NCBI GenBank assembly: GCA_013365365.1
Contig: JABVXU010000191.1
Location: 1-64,000 of the forward strand
DNA from: Cruorifilaria tuberocauda
Lineage: Eukaryota > Nematoda > Chromadorea > Rhabditida > Onchocercidae
Direction: 5' to 3'
Length of the DNA stretch: 64,000 bases
The notes beneath the pieces were generated by a model. That model worked only from the letters and a program-made list of their open reading frames with translations. It was not told where the DNA came from and did no database searches. Below, piece by piece: positions 13,059-27,129 of the stretch; within the stretch, counting starts at the first letter, position 1, and each line of letters starts with the position of its first letter. The translations under genes and the position numbers were made by a program.

Positions 13059-13374
13059 ATAATATAGCAAGGTTATAATAACAATTTCAAATGCTACAAT
13101 TATCGTTTCACATAATTCATTTCCTTATTTTATATTTCATTCAATGATAATAAAAACTTTTCAATTTTATTAATGTGCAACACAATTTTGTGAATTTTTC
13201 AATATTAAAATATGTTAATCGTATAATTGAAAACATTTTGCTGTGAAATTATTCATTCACAATTAGTTAATATTCAATTTTCATAATGAAAATTTCTTTT
13301 TTTTTTTGCAAATTCTTCCTAATTTTACTCTTTTTTCATTTTATTCTGCCTAATGGAAGTGTAAATATATTTTA

Positions 13375-13625
13375 ATTTCTTTCATTTGATAATAGAAATT
13401 AATCGAAATTATTGCTAGAAATTATTTATTGGCAGAATTTAATAGAAATTATTAACAGAAATTATTTATTAGAATTAATAGAAATTATTTGTCAATAGAA
13501 TTTGATAGAAATTATTTATTATTTAATAGAACTTAATCTTTGTCAATATTTTTTTGTTTAATTTTTTATTTTTGTAATTAATAGAGCTTAACAGAACTTT
13601 GATAGGACTTAATAGAAATTATTAA
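13375..13625. repeat. Degenerate AATAGAAATTATT repeat
   Basis: The motif AATAGAAATTATT and variants (GATAGAAATTATT, AACAGAAATTATT) recur at irregular 25-40 base spacing. No gene is visible. Confidence 0.65.
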
Positions 13626-13894
13626 TTTCACGGATGAAAAGTATTAGTACATTATAGTTGTCAGATATTATGATCAACCTGATTGATGATTAAAGTATCA
13701 ATTTCATGATTTATGAGATTATTGAAATGAAATTATTTCTAAAAATTGTTTGAAAATATTGAAAATATGATAAATTGACGGAATAAAAATTTTTGCATAA
13801 AAAAGAGAAAAGAAATTCGAATTAATTTTCATTTGAAGTGAGCGTTACAAATGATTGAAAATGAATTAAAGAAAAGTTGAGATGGAAAATTGAA

Positions 13895-16800
13895 TAGAAA
13901 TTGAATGGAAATTAAAATGAAAGCTCTTGTAAAAAGGAAAAAAAATACAAATGAAATTTCTCATAATACTGCGAATTTTTCATAGTAATTATTTTCATTT
14001 CAAAAGAAATGAAATTATAAATTGGAAAAGAAAACGAAGAAAAATAAAGTCAAAAAGGAAAAGCAATAAATTATTATAAATTAATTAATTTGAAATAAAA
14101 AAGTTGAAAGGATATGGTTGCTATGTTTTTAATAATATTTCAATCGAGTGAAACAGAATTTTTATTGAAATTTAACTTTACCTGACCAGATGTTTTTAAA
14201 ATCAAAACTTTCATTTTTATAAATGTTGAATTTTGATTCAAGAGTGAATCGGAAATGTTACATGAATGGTATTTAAAAAAAATATCAAAGTCGAGCTATC
14301 AGTTTGTGTTATCAATGTTAACTCATGATATGTGGAAATTGATAACGGTTGGCGCTTGAAAAAGTATCAGCTCAGTTATAATACTGTATCAGTTGGAAAT
14401 ATAAATTTAATTTTATCAGTAATAATTTAAAATAATTATAATTACTCGGTATTAATATTTAAATTTATTTAGTGTATTATATTATTAAACTGAAAATGGA
14501 ATTACTAATTTCGGAATATTTCATTTACATCGCTATCAACAAACCCAAAATAAAAATTTGAAGTAAAAAAAAAGTTGTCTGAGAGAATGTTTGAGAATTT
14601 CTAGCAGAATTTATCAATCACTTAAAAAGTTTAATTTATTTCATGCAAACATCGATTTTATACCATCAAACTGTTCAATTCTCTAAATGATAATTGATTA
14701 CTGGATTTAATAGAAAGTAATTTCGAAAAAAAAAAAACCAAAGCAATTCAATGAACCATACGAAATTCATTTGTCGTTTTAAGTTTTTGATTAAACAATT
14801 TCTTTAATATAAATAACAAAATATTTTAACTGTCTAGGTAATTTTACATCATAAAGTTATTTGGGTTCCCAACGCTACCATTAAGTTATTTTGGGTTTCC
14901 ATCACTTTTATTGTACCTTTGTCAAATTGATAAGACAAATGGAAATAATTCAATTTAACACGTGAAATCCGCTATTATCAGAATATACTATATCTTAAAT
15001 TTTTTATTATGCTTGCAATAGTTTATAATTCATGAAAAATGATCAATTACTATTTGACTTAGTTGAATAGCCTGGAAATCATTATCAGATCAAATGATGT
15101 CACTGATTCCGATTTAGATAAGACTCAAAGCATAACCAATAGCAATAAAAACTAAGTACCTAAGACAGATAATGCTTGAAATATCATTAAAAAAATTGAC
15201 GAACAATTTTAAATTTCCATGATTTATTGTCAAACAATAATTCTTTCCTCATTTAAATAAATACGGAATTATCGTCAAACAATGTTAATCTGATATCATG
15301 ATTATGTGATTACAAATGAAATAAATAACTTTTAATAAATATATATATTGAGAATAATAAATTTCAGAGTGCAAAATTATCAATTATCAATTAACAATTA
15401 TGTGATAACATTAATTAAATATTTTATATACAATTTTATACTTACTCTTTACTTTTATCAATTTTCTTTCTGTCTACTTTAAATTATATCTCTCTTTTTT
15501 TTTTGATGAAAATTAAATTCCATTGATATATTTCGAGATGAAATTAAAATGAATCATAAACTGACCAGTGACAACAAAATTGGTAAAGTTTAATCAGTTC
15601 CGCTCTTCCGTATTTCCTTCTCTAATCATAAAATAAAATTTACGGCCTCATTTCTAGAACAAGTTTTTCTGCTTCGTCGTTTCCTGAATTTTACACAACC
15701 ATTATTTCATCATAAAATTTATTCACAAAAACCGTTATGTTCCGGGAAAAGCGGGGGAGAGAAGAGGATGGAATGATTGCTATTCATTCAATCGATAATA
15801 GCTATCAATTAATTTTCTCAATGCTTTTTTTCATGGATAAATTGAATTTGTAGCACAACAAAAATTTTTTCCATTAACTTCAAATGCAAACATCACTCTT
15901 GCCATTTCTTTTTCTCCTGACTTTTAACTTTTGTTTCGATTGCTAGAAATTCTTTTGGAATAAAAGTAAAGCAAAAGCTAAAGGTGAAAATATTGAAAAT
16001 GTAATTTTTGCAAATTAATTTACAACATATATCGATCTAAGATAATGATTATTTGATTTAAATAGAGTAGTGATAAGAATTCATGAAAACAGCAAAAATA
16101 TCAAATTATTCCAGAAGATTCTTTAGAAGATTAATTTATTGATTTTTAAATTTTTGAAATTCGGTTTTACAAAAAGAAAAATTGTGCTAACGATGAGTGA
16201 TACCAACTGTTACAATGATAATCGTTCTGCATTAATGCATTCTATTAAAATCATAATGAAATGCTGACTTCCGCACTATCGTTTCTACCATGACGATCTA
16301 TGTATTATAACCTATGACCTATTTGTATACAAGATAGACTACAATAATGATATTAGAGGTTTATGATAGGAAATCAAAGTTTTTCCAATATACAATTCCA
16401 TTCGTATTAATCAATGATAAACTGATAAGGGCTAAAAATGTTAACGAATTAATTAATTAACTGATTTTAATTTTTTTTGAATTTTAAACGAAAGGAAGTT
16501 TCATTCCTATTATCAAATTTAAATATCATTAAGATATTTTTTTTAATCATTCACAGTCTTTTTTTTCTTTCTGAAAAAAGAAATAAATTTCTGTGATGCT
16601 ATAATGAGTGCTAATGGAAATGATTTTGGAAATTTGGGATTTTATAAATAGTCAAAAAAAATATCAGAATTAATCAAATATCATCTTCAAATTTTTTTTT
16701 CCTTCGTTAACTTTGAAGTTTAACATTTTATAAAAGTACATTTACTGATTAGATAAAAATGATTAGATATCAAATATACAAACAAGACAACATTGACGAA

Positions 16801-17896
16801 TAAGAATGAAATGAAAATGAAAGGAAATTGTTCATCACCGTAAACAACCAAAATGAACTCTGAAAAAAACTTTTGACCTTCAAAGTTCAACGTAGAAATA
16901 CTTCAATTACTTTAGCCTTTTTCTAAAATTGTTGAACAGTAAAGAAAATTATTCTTAAACAAGTTATTTCTCCAATTAGAAATATTATCAAGATTGGCAT
17001 AGATAATTTGATGTCACAAATAATTGAAGTAAATTTTTGAAAAAAAATTAAGATTTTAAGTTTATTTGCTAAAATACTATTAAAAACTTTATAATAAAAT
17101 TGAGCAAAAGAAGTGAATATACTCAAAAGTAAAAGTAAAATTAGGAAATGAGCAAAAAAAACTAATAGAAAGTAAGTAAAAGTAAAAGAAAGTAATTTTT
17201 TGTTTTAGGTTTAAATTTAGCACAAAAATTTTGAAAGTTAAGAAATTTTCATTTTTTTTTTAAAAAATAAAAATTTTTAAAAATAATTTGATGGTGATGA
17301 TAAAATTTGAAAATTTTCACTTTTGCAAGTGATCATTTCAAATTTTAATTCATAATTATTTAAATTTTTAAAAATTTTTTTATTTTTTCAATTTTTTTTA
17401 GTACTTAATTAAAATAAATTAGTTTGAATTATACTATAATAAATATTGACAATTTTTTTTTTCATATGCAAATTAGCATTTTAATCCATTTTTGATTTAT
17501 TAGAATTGATTAGTATTATTGATTGATGTTGTACAAAATTCATTTGATCGGTCGAACAGTGATAGCTACGTGAAATCGTCCTATTTTACAAAATGTACTA
17601 ATTTGGATATTACTTGTTTACGTTAACTTTCTTTTTACTTTCAAAGAACAAAGAAAGGGAGAGAGAGAGAGAGAGAGTAGTTGTTTACATCTTCAATTTT
17701 ACGACAATTGTTACTCATTTCTTACTTCACTATATATCTATCAATTAAGAATAATCTCGATAAAATTCCTAAACCGGAAACGTTAGCGATATCAGTTAAG
17801 GGACAATTTCACTGGAGAATAATTAATGAAGAAGCATGAATGAATGATTAATGAAGAAGCATAAATGAATGACTGATAAATTTCTCCTATCTAAAA
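13895..17896 (+). repeat. Segmental duplication, long copy (A)
   Basis: Four blocks here recur in the same order and orientation at 32,322-33,288. The first, 13,895-14,311, matches 32,322-32,750 and appears about 85-90% identical by eye, including a long AAAGAAATGAAATTATAAAT stretch. The others pair 15,205-15,300 with 32,800-32,900, 15,977-16,060 with 32,922-33,010, and 17,759-17,896 with 33,168-33,288. The 3.5 kb between blocks in this copy is mostly missing from the other. No transposon ends or coding capacity were recognised. Confidence 0.85.
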
Positions 17897-18487
17897 CTTT
17901 TATTGAAATATTTTTACTAGGATACGTGCGCGTATGCATGTGCTATAAAAGAATGATATACGGAACAAGGCTTAATTTACTTTCTATCACCTGGGTTGCA
18001 GTTGTTGACAGTGTGTGAACTATTCGTCTAAGTTACATTTCATTTGTTCAAGCTATAGCTTGCGTCACTTTTTACCGAATCATCTGAAAACGCGAAATCC
18101 GTAGAAATCACATTCTTGTCGTGATTGTTGATATGAGCTGTATGAGTGTGTATATGTGTATATGTATCATGTTATAATTTATCAACTAAATGAAATGGGA
18201 TTGTTTTTATTAGTTAATTAAATAAACCTATCGAATTCATATCCTTGTATGAAATCTGTTAAATATTAAATGAAATCTGTTCCCTTTCTGTTATTCAGAT
18301 ACTTTTCTTCAGTAATCAATTTCATTCATAACTACTATCAGAATAATTAAAGAAAGAAAAAAAGGCAATAATGGAATTTAAAAAAAGATGAAAAAGAAAT
18401 TTAAAGATGAGAAAAAGACTAACAGGTTTCTTTCTTCAAAAATTTGTCACTTATCCGGTATTATCTATGTAACGACAAAATTTGCAG
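17897..18487. other. Non-coding stretch, no gene defined
   Basis: Contains an ACGTGCGCGTATGCATGTGC purine-pyrimidine stretch near 17,922 and a moderately GC-rich region at 17,990-18,150. No reading frame is long enough to support an exon. It may hold untranslated or regulatory sequence of a neighbouring gene. Confidence 0.4.
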
Positions 18488-18635
18488 GACAGTAAATGTT
18501 GTGAAGGAGAATTCAGAAATTGTAATCGATAGAAAAGAAGAAGATTATGATTCGTATTCAACATCTGGTTCAATTAATCATAAACATTATGATGCAACCT
18601 ACTGCAATGTTCCACCGAATGCAATCATTTTGTAA
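18488..18635 (+). CDS. Candidate 3' terminal exon, unknown protein
   Basis: After an acceptor-like ATTTGCAG the frame reads TVNVVKENSEIVIDRKEEDY, continues DSYSTSGSINHKHYDATYCN and ends VPPNAIIL before TAA. The composition is acidic and polar, like a cytoplasmic tail, and unlike random AT-rich frames. No upstream exon of the same gene could be placed, and the family is not recognised. Possible explanations are the last exon of a gene with long introns spread over the desert to the left, or a relic. Confidence 0.35.
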
Positions 18636-19011
18636 ATTGCTATTTTGCTTCATTCAATCATGAAAGTATAAAAATAGGGTAGTTTGATATTAGTTCATTT
18701 GGAAATAATCTGAATATTCTTTTTTTTCCAAGTTACTTTATGTATTTTATAATTCGAGCGTTCATATATTTTCTAAATTATTTTTCATTTAAAAAAAGAC
18801 ATAAGCTGGTCTTTGAATTTATTTCTCAATGTAATTAATAAGATGGTTTTTATATAATTTTGGAAGATATTTCACTGATGGATTTATTCTATGCTGATGT
18901 TAGGATGATCATGCAGTATCAAAATAGATCGTTTTTGGTAACATGAAGTTTAAGATATCCTCAGCGAGAACCAAACATTTTTGAACAATTGGAACGGTGC
19001 CTGAGAACTGC

Positions 19012-21211
19012 ATGTTGCTGCAAGAAGCGAGTAATTGGACCGATGAAACTTTGTAGGCTTATTGGTTTGTTTGTTTATTTATCTTCTTCTTTCGATTGTC
19101 TTCTGTATTATTGTATAAAATATTTTTGTTAGCTTCGACAGCTTTGAGAACTTCATTGACAGTACAGTGAGTGCTCTATTACGATGGACTGAAACTGAGT
19201 TCATCTCAAATATTTATTATTTGCCTAGTTATTTCAGGTGAAGGGGATGTTGCGCTTTCCTTCAGTGGCTGCGGATTTCTCGGTGTTTATCATTTTGGAG
19301 TTCTTCAAGGGCTTAATCGTGATGGGAAGGTTGTTTTTATTGCGGTCAATAATTTCCATAATTAGATAAATTATTGACTAGAGAGGAGGTAGATTTTATT
19401 TAAATATAAATTTCAGGCTTTAATGAAGCGAGTAAAACGTTGTGCAGGTGCATCGGCAGGTTCTTTAGCAGCTGCTTTATGGACGTTTCAACCTAATGAT
19501 ACTGAGGTTATTTCAAGTATATCATCTTTATATTAGATCTAGTCTATGGTGGTGCTAAAGTTGTAGCAAAGTCGTTTTTTAGAGTTCCTTTGGGATGCTT
19601 TGAAGGTTGTTTAATAATGGAACGTGGAAGTGATGTGGAAAAATCATTACAATATAGTGAGCCGTTTTTGAGTCTTAGATTTCCAAAAATTATATACAGG
19701 TTGAAACAAATAGAAAAAATAGCATCTATTGATCTAAATTTGTTCTTGTTACGCATTCAGTTGCTGCATTTTTACAGAAGGGTTTTAACGATGTAATCAA
19801 AATGGCCACCGAAATCCATTCATTACGATTTGGTGCATTATCGCCAAATTTCGCACTCCATAAAAGTTTGCAAAAAATTATAGATCTCTATATTCCAGAG
19901 GATATTTCTAATGCACAAGATAGACTTTACATATCTCTTACTGATCAGAAGGTTAAATTTTTTCATCTTTCAAAATTCTTTATTTGTTCTGATCTCAAGT
20001 ATAAAATAATTCGACATAAAATAGATTTGTTATCATTTGTGTACTACTGCCAAATGTTGGTATGCAAGTAACATATTTTAGTCCAGATTAAAGTATTTAA
20101 AAATTTTTTCATTTATTTTCAATTTCTGGTTTTAGTGATCTCATTTCATTGTTTCCGCTAGAAATATAAATTAATTGTTTCAAATCCTTTGAGATATTAT
20201 TGTATTTGAAATGTCTGTCCTTTCCACTGGCTAAAAGGTAGATGTAAATGAAATATTAATAGTTCAACAGATATTTTTTTGTAGAGGAATGTTAACAAGC
20301 TGATTTCACGGTTCACTTCACGGAATCATTTAATAGATTCTTTGCTGGCTAGCTGTTATATACCTCTTTATTCCGGTTCTTCTCCCCCTATGATTGATGG
20401 TAACGTAAGTTTCACTAATTCTTCTTTTCATTAAGCTGCTTTGACTGACTTAATTAATATCCATTTTTAAGAGATCTTAGGAGCTGCAGTTTTTCTTTTA
20501 ATGTAATTCATTTTTTAATTTTATTTCATCTCTCTTTTTATTTTATTTTAGCTTCTGTTTTATTTTAATTTATTTTAGCAATACATAGATGGCGGATTTA
20601 CGAATAATTTGCCGATATTTGAAGAATTGCCAACAATTACCATTTCGCCATTTAGTGGAAGTGCTGTTATTGCCCCAAATGACTATGATTTAGTGAGACC
20701 CTTTCGTGAATGGCGCTTGAGGGTTGGAACACAAGAACTAAAGGTTTATATTTGTAATTACTTTCGTTGTAAATTAATTTTTTTACAAGTGTTACATTTT
20801 GTAGTTGTGGGTTGAGTTGCAAGAACTGGAAATCCTTCGAGGTTGTTTTGGTTATAATTCATATTTTCAGTGTTTAAGTATGCATACTTCACTTTTATGA
20901 TGAAATTTTAAGCCAAGATTTATCTTTTGAACCTGCTGGAATAACATGAATGCTAATAGGTCATAATTATAGCCTGAGATATTACTACTGTTAATGAATT
21001 TTTAGAATTAATTGCACAGTTGGTAGGTTCTCTCTTTTTTATATACTGGATCGTTCAGGTAAATGTTCAAAACATGATTCGAGGAGCGCACGCTCTATTC
21101 CCTCCAAATCTTGACATCCTGAAAAGTTATTATGAAATGGGCCAACGTGATGCGATGAAGTTTTTGTTAGATATTGGTATTTTTGAGCGACAGTTGGGTG
21201 ATGCCGTTTGA
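19012..21211 (+). CDS. Patatin-like phospholipase (ATGL/PNPLA type)
   Basis: Encodes the core patatin fold of the PNPLA family, which hydrolyses ester bonds of triacylglycerol or phospholipids at lipid droplets or membranes. Exons: 19238-19329, 19417-19506, 19778-19951, 20285-20404, 20579-20743 and 21059-21211. The first exon (ATG 19012, donor after 19030) is a guess that fits phase. The frame shows the oxyanion loop SGCGFLG, the nucleophile elbow GASAG (Ser about residue 50) and the catalytic Asp in IDGGFTN (about residue 169). It also shares ISPFSG and ALFPP motifs with human PNPLA1-5. At about 270 aa it has only the catalytic half and lacks the C-terminal lipid-droplet region of ATGL (504 aa). 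Several introns start with GTT. The family call is firm; exact substrate and start are not. Confidence 0.85.
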
Positions 21212-21857
21212 TTGAGCAGGAATAGGTTCTGAATATATAGGTTGTTTATGTAGAGTATTTTTCTCGTTTCATTTTTATAGTCGTGAATTCTCTTAATCAT
21301 ATTTTATTGTGATTATTTTGAATCTTGGTACTTTTTTCAAACGGATTTTATATAGTGGAGGAAAGCTTTACATAAATTTTAGTTTTTAATATATTCCTTT
21401 ATAACCTTGGTAATTGATTACCGATTTTTGGATTGGCACACTTTTTTCTTGCTTCGATTGTTATTATTTGAAATCGATATAATAAGCATTTCAAATATGT
21501 TTATTGTTCACATTTTCCCATATCTCTTTCAGATTTTTGTTGATATTATATTTGAAAGTCATTAATAAATGCTTTTGCACGTATGCTTGGTGTGCTACTT
21601 AGCAGTAAGGGATATTTTTCCTGATTGTCCAGCGTTATCAATGTTTAAGAGCATTGATTTCATGGTAATCGAATTATTTTGATCCAAATTTTCTCACTCA
21701 AATCAATAAAACTACGAAGTTTAGTTCGTCTTTTATTTATAACTATGGAATATGGATTTAATTCTTGATATGGTCGTGCGCTAAGCGATACCGATGTTAT
21801 ATTTCGCTCACTTTAGGTATGTGTTTTTATGTAATCGAAGATGTGAGGTAGTAGGTA

Positions 21858-23630
21858 ATGTCTATAATTCAAGCCCTCAAGAAAAGAGCTCTGTTTATAT
21901 TTCGACTCATTACTGCTATATTCAATAGATTATGTTGCTGCTTTAAGTGGAGAAAAAATATCGGCGAATTACCATATACAGTTGCTTATCAAAATCCTCA
22001 AACGTCTTGGAAATCAGGTTATCTTATTTTAAGATTTTAAGAAGTAAGTGAAAGAAAAAAGGAATAAGGTAGAGGACGTAAAAAAAAATCCATAAATTTT
22101 ACGATTTTAATATCATGTCACTATTAATAGCTTGTCTGAGAAATGTAGTTCAGATTTTTATATTATTAAATTTACTTAGTATATGTAGCATAGGTTTTTA
22201 ATTAATCTGATTTATTTCATATTTATTTTAGCATGAAATCGTTTTTTTTTTTGAATAAAATTTCTTCTTTTACCTAAGATTTACACGAGTTCCCTTCTTT
22301 TCTAGACATCGTTTTCAGTTTCAAATGACGAAAAATGGGAAGGATGGGGTGATAGTCCGTTTGTCACTTCAGTTGAAGAAAAAATTGTAGAATACCGTCA
22401 TAAAAAGGCAGAATCAGAAATTTTGGAAAGAAAGGAAATGGACTTTTTTAATGATATGCAACCAAAAGTTGTGCAAACTCAGAGGGTTGGATGCTTTTTA
22501 AATATTCCATAAATGTTGTGAACAATTTTGCAACAGAAGTATTACTTTTATATGGTCCATTCTATCACATCTATTATATCGATTATTAAAATTTACAACG
22601 AATATTTCTTTTATCATTTAGAATTTTTTATGTCTTCAAATTTTAGCAGGAATTTTCGGTCTTTTTTCAGGCTTACATTGATAATTGTCGTAATGCTCCA
22701 GTTGAAAATAGTAATTTATTTGCTGTGAAAACAAATGAAGTGCCGGCTTCCAGTGTAAGTATACAGTATGTTGTGAAATAATTTTTATTAAATACTTCTT
22801 ATCAAAATTCTCGACTTTACTGCAAAGATATGTAATTTTTTTTGTCCAATTTATACGTTTCTTTGTTCAGTTAGGCGAACTTGGTAACTTGGAAGATACA
22901 AATACAGGTGATGAAACTGAAGATTGGGACACTCAAATCGATATTGAGAGTGTTAACAATGCCTTGCGTGAAGTAAGAGAATTCAATTTAACAGAATTCA
23001 GATGCTTTATACTTTTTCCTGCTTTCATTGTAAAAGCTGGTTTTTTAGTTTTGATGAAATTCCCGTATTTTCGATCTTTTCCCTACTCCTAGAACAGTTT
23101 TAGAGAACAGTACTTCCATATCTTGTTTATTTACTCCATTTCTGAAGATCTGGTTTGCTTATTTCATTTTATAAATCAATAATAAAAATATCTTATATTT
23201 GTATAAAGAAAAAAAAATCTGTATTTTTGATGTATTTCTGAATATCTGAAGACACAACTTCCCGGCAAGATATATCTGAGTCATACACTTAATCTGTAAT
23301 AAATTTATGAGCCACATTAAGTTCCGGGCAGCTGTTATTTTGAATTTTGCGTTGGGTGTGTTTTCTTTTTTCGTTCAACTAAAAGTTACATAACTCAAAA
23401 AATTTTGGATTCATTTTTATTGCAGAAGTGATTATATTGCCATAATTTTATGATTATAGTCTTAGTTAGTTCACTTTGAGTAGAACGATTACGATTACAA
23501 GCTGATAATATAGAAATTGTTATACCTTCTAAACATCTGCTATTTTCAGCAAAAAGCTAAAGAAAGACAAGAACGCCGGCTGGCAAGACAAATGGAGCAT
23601 GCAAAGCGATTTGAACAAAGAAAAGAGTGA
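21858..23630 (+). CDS. EBAG9/RCAS1-like Golgi trafficking protein
   Basis: Five exons (21858-22017, 22319-22485, 22671-22754, 22871-22972, 23550-23630) join in phase to give 197 aa. The N-terminus is hydrophobic and basic, then carries a cysteine cluster (RLCCCFKW), as in vertebrate EBAG9, where this segment anchors the protein at the Golgi. The middle contains WEGWGDSPF and DFFNDMQP (human has DYFKDMTP) and LGELGNLED (human SSELGDLD). The C-terminus is a charged coiled coil (QKAKERQERRLARQMEHAKR). In mammals EBAG9 restrains regulated secretion; the same role here is inference. It lies 650 bases downstream of the lipase on the same strand, but there is no sign of cotranscription. Confidence 0.85.
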
Positions 23631-26600
23631 ACTTTTGTTGATAGTCTCGTATTGGATTTCTACGATCGTTTATTTTCCAATTCTTTTCATTGGAAAAATT
23701 CAAGATGATGAACAATGATAGGAAAGTGATTTTTTTTTTCTACATAACTAATCATATTCGGGTGGTATGCTTCGCTTAATCACTGATTGTGTATGTAACA
23801 TTTATTTCCTGTTTTCTGTAGGTTTTCGAATCTTTGCAGTCAATATCCTTATCAAACTTATTTTGAATTAGTTATGATATTAATTTATTTGTTTTTGCTG
23901 ATTTAATATTATAACACTTTGCTGCAAACTGTTGCTTTATTAGGAATTTATATAAATGAAAATAAATGGTGGATATGTTTATAGGATCATCATGTATAAT
24001 GTTTTATGGAATCCCGGGAGCATTCTACTGAAAATGCAATAGGAGTGAAACTGATTCTGTTAATAGCAATCGTATATAATTAATGATTTGAAAATTAATT
24101 TTATTAATATCATTAGGATCTATTCTATTATTCCTCACCCATATTTCACTAGGGAAAATTTATTTGTATAAACTGATGATTGTTAAGATCATTAATTCAT
24201 TTAATTTCACCTTAACATCAACCTCTATTTACGAAAATTGAATAAGTATTATACTTTTATAATTTGAAGCTTGTTTATCACTATTTTCAATTATCATTTA
24301 TTCATGGCATTTCAATGCTTATATTTACTGCCGATCAGCCATTTTTCTTTGTAATTATCTCTCCTTTCTTTGGCAACTTAAAAAGAAAACAAAGAAATAT
24401 TTCGTCATTTTTACTTGAAGAAGGACTTGAAGAATTTTGATATAATGCAAATATTGAATGCAAGATATACATAGGAATGTCAACCAATGGGAGAACTTAC
24501 TGGAGATAGATTGTAATTATAAAAACAAATATCAATGATATCATTGATAAACAGATAAGGATAATGAAGAAAATAGATATATTGAAAGTAAAGCAGTTAA
24601 CTTAGATGCTGAAACAAGAGGGAAATTTTTTCTTGCAATGAAAATATCTTTTCAAATTTTCAGTCATTTAATCATTTACTTTATCTGATGTAATAAATAA
24701 TTTTAAAAGCAGAAAAAAAAACAAATGCATCGTTACATTTCTTGCAAAATTTATATTATCACTTAAATACACACACACAAATAAACAAACAAACAAATAA
24801 ACAAGCAAACAAATAATAAATAAGAAATTCAGAATTTATGATCCCTGGATCTTATGAATCGAAGCTAGAAGTAGTTCTCGCGAAAATTTCACAGAATTAA
24901 ATACTATAATAAATATCTTTTAATGATTTTTACATGCGATTGAATTTTTTTTTGGTTGCCCTAGTAACGAATAGGAACATTTATGCTAATCACATTAAAA
25001 ATTTTTTTAAAAAAAAGTTTTAAGCTCGGAAATAAATTTTGAAATGTGAACGATAAACAGCTAAGTATAGCATTGCATATGGTTGAAATTGAATAAATGG
25101 ATAATTTTTAATTTTTTATCAATGAATATTACAAAGTTGTAGAATTGGAAAAGGACTTTTTTCATCCTCCTTTCATTTGTGAGCATTTTTTTTTTGTTTG
25201 GCTAATAATTTTGATAGACATAAGTGAATGTGTTGAAGTTTGTTAAATGATTTTCTAGTTATTTTGAGATAATTATAGCAAGCTTAAGACTAAAAGCTTT
25301 GAAGCTTATAGCTTAGTGTTTAGAACAAAGAGGATTTATACATACATATATACTTATGTAGAAGAAACATACACGCTTACGCATGTGCCTAAAATACATT
25401 TAAAAGCTTTTTCAATGAAAGAATTCCATCTTTCCCGATCTAAGTTTCGTTTTTATATACATTTTATTCAATTGCTTTTATCATTCTTTATCACTCTATC
25501 CTTCACTTTTCTCTTTATTCATTTGTACCGTTCAGAAGAGGGGTAGTAGTTAGGTCCTAGGGTTTAGGCTTCGAATTCGGCCTTTCTTAAAGTTCTGGCT
25601 TCATTCGCTTTCATATTCTGCTCCCTTTTATATTCTGCAAATAACAATAGCCTGATTTCTTCTTTTTCTGTTCGTCTCAAATTGAAATAAAAAAAAGATG
25701 ATGACACATTTAGAGTCGGAAAAGATGAGCAGTAGGAATTAGCTGTTATAATGCTAACAACTTCGCTTTACTGACTTCTTTTAACTTTCTCCAACTTCAA
25801 CATCAATTTCGAATTTTCTCAGATCCAAATATTTCTTTCAGTCTGAAATATATACTTTCGTTATGATAAAAATAAATTATGATAAATTAGCAAAAGTATT
25901 AAGTATGTAAATTTCTTTTTAAATTTATCAATTGTCTCAAATTAAATTACGATTTAATTAATTACATTTTTTTTAATAAAAATAATAATTATTTATTCCT
26001 TTAGATTGTTAGATTGAAAATAAATCAAATGGAAAATGAATTGAGAGGAAATGATTTGATTTTATCAAGATATTTTATAATGGATTAAACTAAATTAAAG
26101 AAAGTAAGAAATAAATCAGATTAGATTAAATAAAATTAAAAATCAATTAATTAATCTTTGTTGAAATTTTCTTCTAACGTAAGTTTTTTGAATTCATATA
26201 TTGGAAAAATCGATATTTGATAAATAATGTGGTATTTCCAAAATGAATTTATCACTGTTAACTTATAACTATATCATCATTCATAATTCAAATTTAAGAG
26301 GAAAACTGCTTGGATTTGAATTCATCAATTATCATTAATTACTTTTTATACTTATTTCATCCGTTTTAATTTCATGCAATTCATAAATAATTCAAATTTT
26401 TATTAGAATTCATGAAATCATCCATGAGATTCCGAGATTTATCATTTTGATAATATCGAATATGACTTTTAATTTCATTAATTTCCAATTTTGTTCCTTC
26501 CATTCAGTATTTTATTTTTAATTTAAATTACTTTTAGTATTGATATACGAAAAAGGAACTTATATCAAGTTTCCAATAATTGAAATTGAAATAGAAAATA

Positions 26601-27129
26601 CTCTTTGAGTAAATTCTTCAAGTCTTTAATCCATTTTCAATATCCATTAGTGCTAATTGCAAATTGATGCATGCTGACAGTTAATTACAGGATAGCATTT
26701 TCTGGAATGAAATGAAAATTTCTTCAGGATTCTCTCCTCTCATCCTTCTCATTTTTTCGCTTTCTTTCCATCGAATATAATTACAATTAATTAAGTCAAT
26801 CTCGAATGTTCTAAAATTCATTATTCCTTTTTGATTATAAAATTTATCGATTCATTTTTAAATTTTAGAATCATTCAAAAATCGTATAATAATTGATGGA
26901 ATAATAATAAATGAATTCAAAAAAAGCAAATGTGAAAAATTTTATGCTTGAAGATAAGCAAATTTAATTTTTTAATTAATTAAATTCACTCATTTCAGCA
27001 TTCTTATACTGATTTTAATTGGAAACTTTTATCGGTTAATTAGTAAAAGTGAAGAATTTGATTAAAACTTGTTGAAAATTTAACACTGTTACATTTACAG
27101 GAATATTTGAAAAGTTAATAAAGAATGAT
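23631..27129. other. Intergenic, AT-rich
   Basis: No gene recognised. There is a (CAAA/ACAA)n microsatellite near 24,770-24,815. A cluster of AAGCTT-containing palindromes lies at 25,278-25,320, before a low-quality frame of 76 aa (25316-25546) that I do not accept. The rest is AT-rich with TGATAA motifs. Confidence 0.5.

Larger units (their letters stand above)
8439..13890. other. AT-rich region without recognised genes
   Basis: Poly-T and poly-A tracts, a (GA)n run near 10,785-10,815 and another near 12,500-12,520, and scattered TGATAA motifs. A slightly more GC-rich patch lies at 11,230-11,380 (ACGT-rich, CGTACACGTACAC) but no exon with splice sites could be defined. The ORFs here are lysine/phenylalanine low-complexity frames. 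Confidence 0.55.

Noticed and set aside
16190..16270. Frame MSDTNCYNDNRSALMHSIK
   Set aside because: Short, inside the duplication's copy A, and without splice sites; most likely chance.
19544..19796. Open frame of 68 aa in the lipase gene (VPLGCFEGCLIMERGSD...)
   Set aside because: It lies in an intron. Joining 19506 to 19778 gives the expected PNPLA alignment without it, though an alternative exon cannot be fully excluded.
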